From: DASQDT01 sp036380435
Lineage (GTDB): Bacteria; Acidobacteriota; Blastocatellia; Pyrinomonadales; Pyrinomonadaceae
Direction of reading: 5' to 3'
NCBI GenBank assembly: GCA_036380435.1
Contig: DASVES010000334.1
Location: 1 to 6,565, forward strand
Length of the DNA: 6,565 bases
Below the pieces are notes generated by a model, which had not been told where the DNA came from, did no database searches, and was given only the letters and a program-made list of their open reading frames with translations. Of this stretch, positions 6,390-6,565 are shown one piece after another. How positions within the stretch are numbered: position 1 is the stretch's first letter; each line of letters begins with the position of its first letter. The position numbers and the translations under genes are program-made.

Positions 6390-6565
6390 GTGAACTCACT
6401 CAAGATCGGCATCGGCGGCGTGCGCGGGGTGGTGGGCGAGACGTTTACGCCGGAGCTGGCGGTGGCGTTCGCGCAAGCCTTCGGCACGTACCTCGACGCG
6501 GGGCGCATCCTCGTCTGCCGCGACACGCGCTCCTCGGGGCCGATGGTTCACGCGGCGGTCGTCTC
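6390..6565 (+). CDS. Phosphohexomutase N-terminus (phosphoglucosamine/phosphomannomutase family), cut by window edge
   Basis: Only 58 codons are inside the window. The frame is open to the edge. The protein begins MNSLKIGIGGVRGVVGE and continues with TPELAVAFAQAFGTYL (about residues 20-35) and VCRDTRSSGPMV (about 42-53). These match the first alpha/beta domain of the alpha-D-phosphohexomutase superfamily: GGVRGVVG corresponds to the FGTxGxRG loop and CRDTRSSG to the GxDxRxSG loop. Such enzymes move phosphate between C1 and C6 of glucose, mannose or glucosamine phosphates in the cytoplasm. The catalytic phosphoserine loop, which separates substrate classes, lies beyond the edge, so GlmM-like, ManB-like and PGM-like assignments cannot be told apart. 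The start is GTG with AAGGA upstream. No signal peptide is seen. A repeat element lies between it and the mannosidase gene, so co-transcription is uncertain. Confidence 0.8.
   Translation, partial: MNSLKIGIGGVRGVVGETFTPELAVAFAQAFGTYLDAGRILVCRDTRSSGPMVHAAVV

Overview
The window is GC-rich bacterial chromosomal DNA with four protein-coding genes: three complete genes for exported glycoside hydrolases and the first 58 codons of a sugar-phosphate mutase. Taxonomic origin is an inference. The GC-rich coding sequence, the ACTC-N-GCG repeat at the left edge, and the GGATGGACA and CAGATTT repeats between genes resemble spacers I associate with Acidobacteriota (Blastocatellia-like) and some other soil phyla. 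No marker gene here settles it.

Layout: positions 1-65 hold a small imperfect direct repeat. A family-18 glycosidase gene (1142 to 66) and a family-20 beta-N-acetylhexosaminidase gene (3363 to 1222) lie on the minus strand. The GH20 gene is upstream and the gap is 79 bp, so they probably form a two-gene transcription unit. Positions 3364-3644 are a divergent control region, less GC-rich than the genes, containing a plausible sigma70-type promoter for the plus strand. A GH2-type beta-mannosidase gene runs on the plus strand to 6209. An AT-richer repeat element with inverted arms (6209-6331) follows, and then a phosphohexomutase gene opens with GTG at 6390 and leaves the window.

How the genes may work together: each hydrolase has an N-terminal export signal. 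Their chemistries fit successive linkages of the eukaryotic N-glycan core, Man-beta-1,4-GlcNAc-beta-1,4-GlcNAc. A GH18 enzyme could cut the GlcNAc-GlcNAc bond, the beta-mannosidase would remove the beta-linked mannose, and the GH20 enzyme would remove beta-linked GlcNAc. A hexose- or hexosamine-phosphate mutase could then channel the sugars, though it may be an unlinked housekeeping gene. Turnover of chitin or peptidoglycan plus plant mannan is an equally open reading. The main points of interest are the altered GH18 catalytic motif, the roughly 208-residue C-terminal extension of the GH20 protein, the mannosidase start codon (its first ATG lies inside an apparent -10 box), and the repeat element downstream of the mannosidase. 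I see no clearly new defence, mobile or RNA system.
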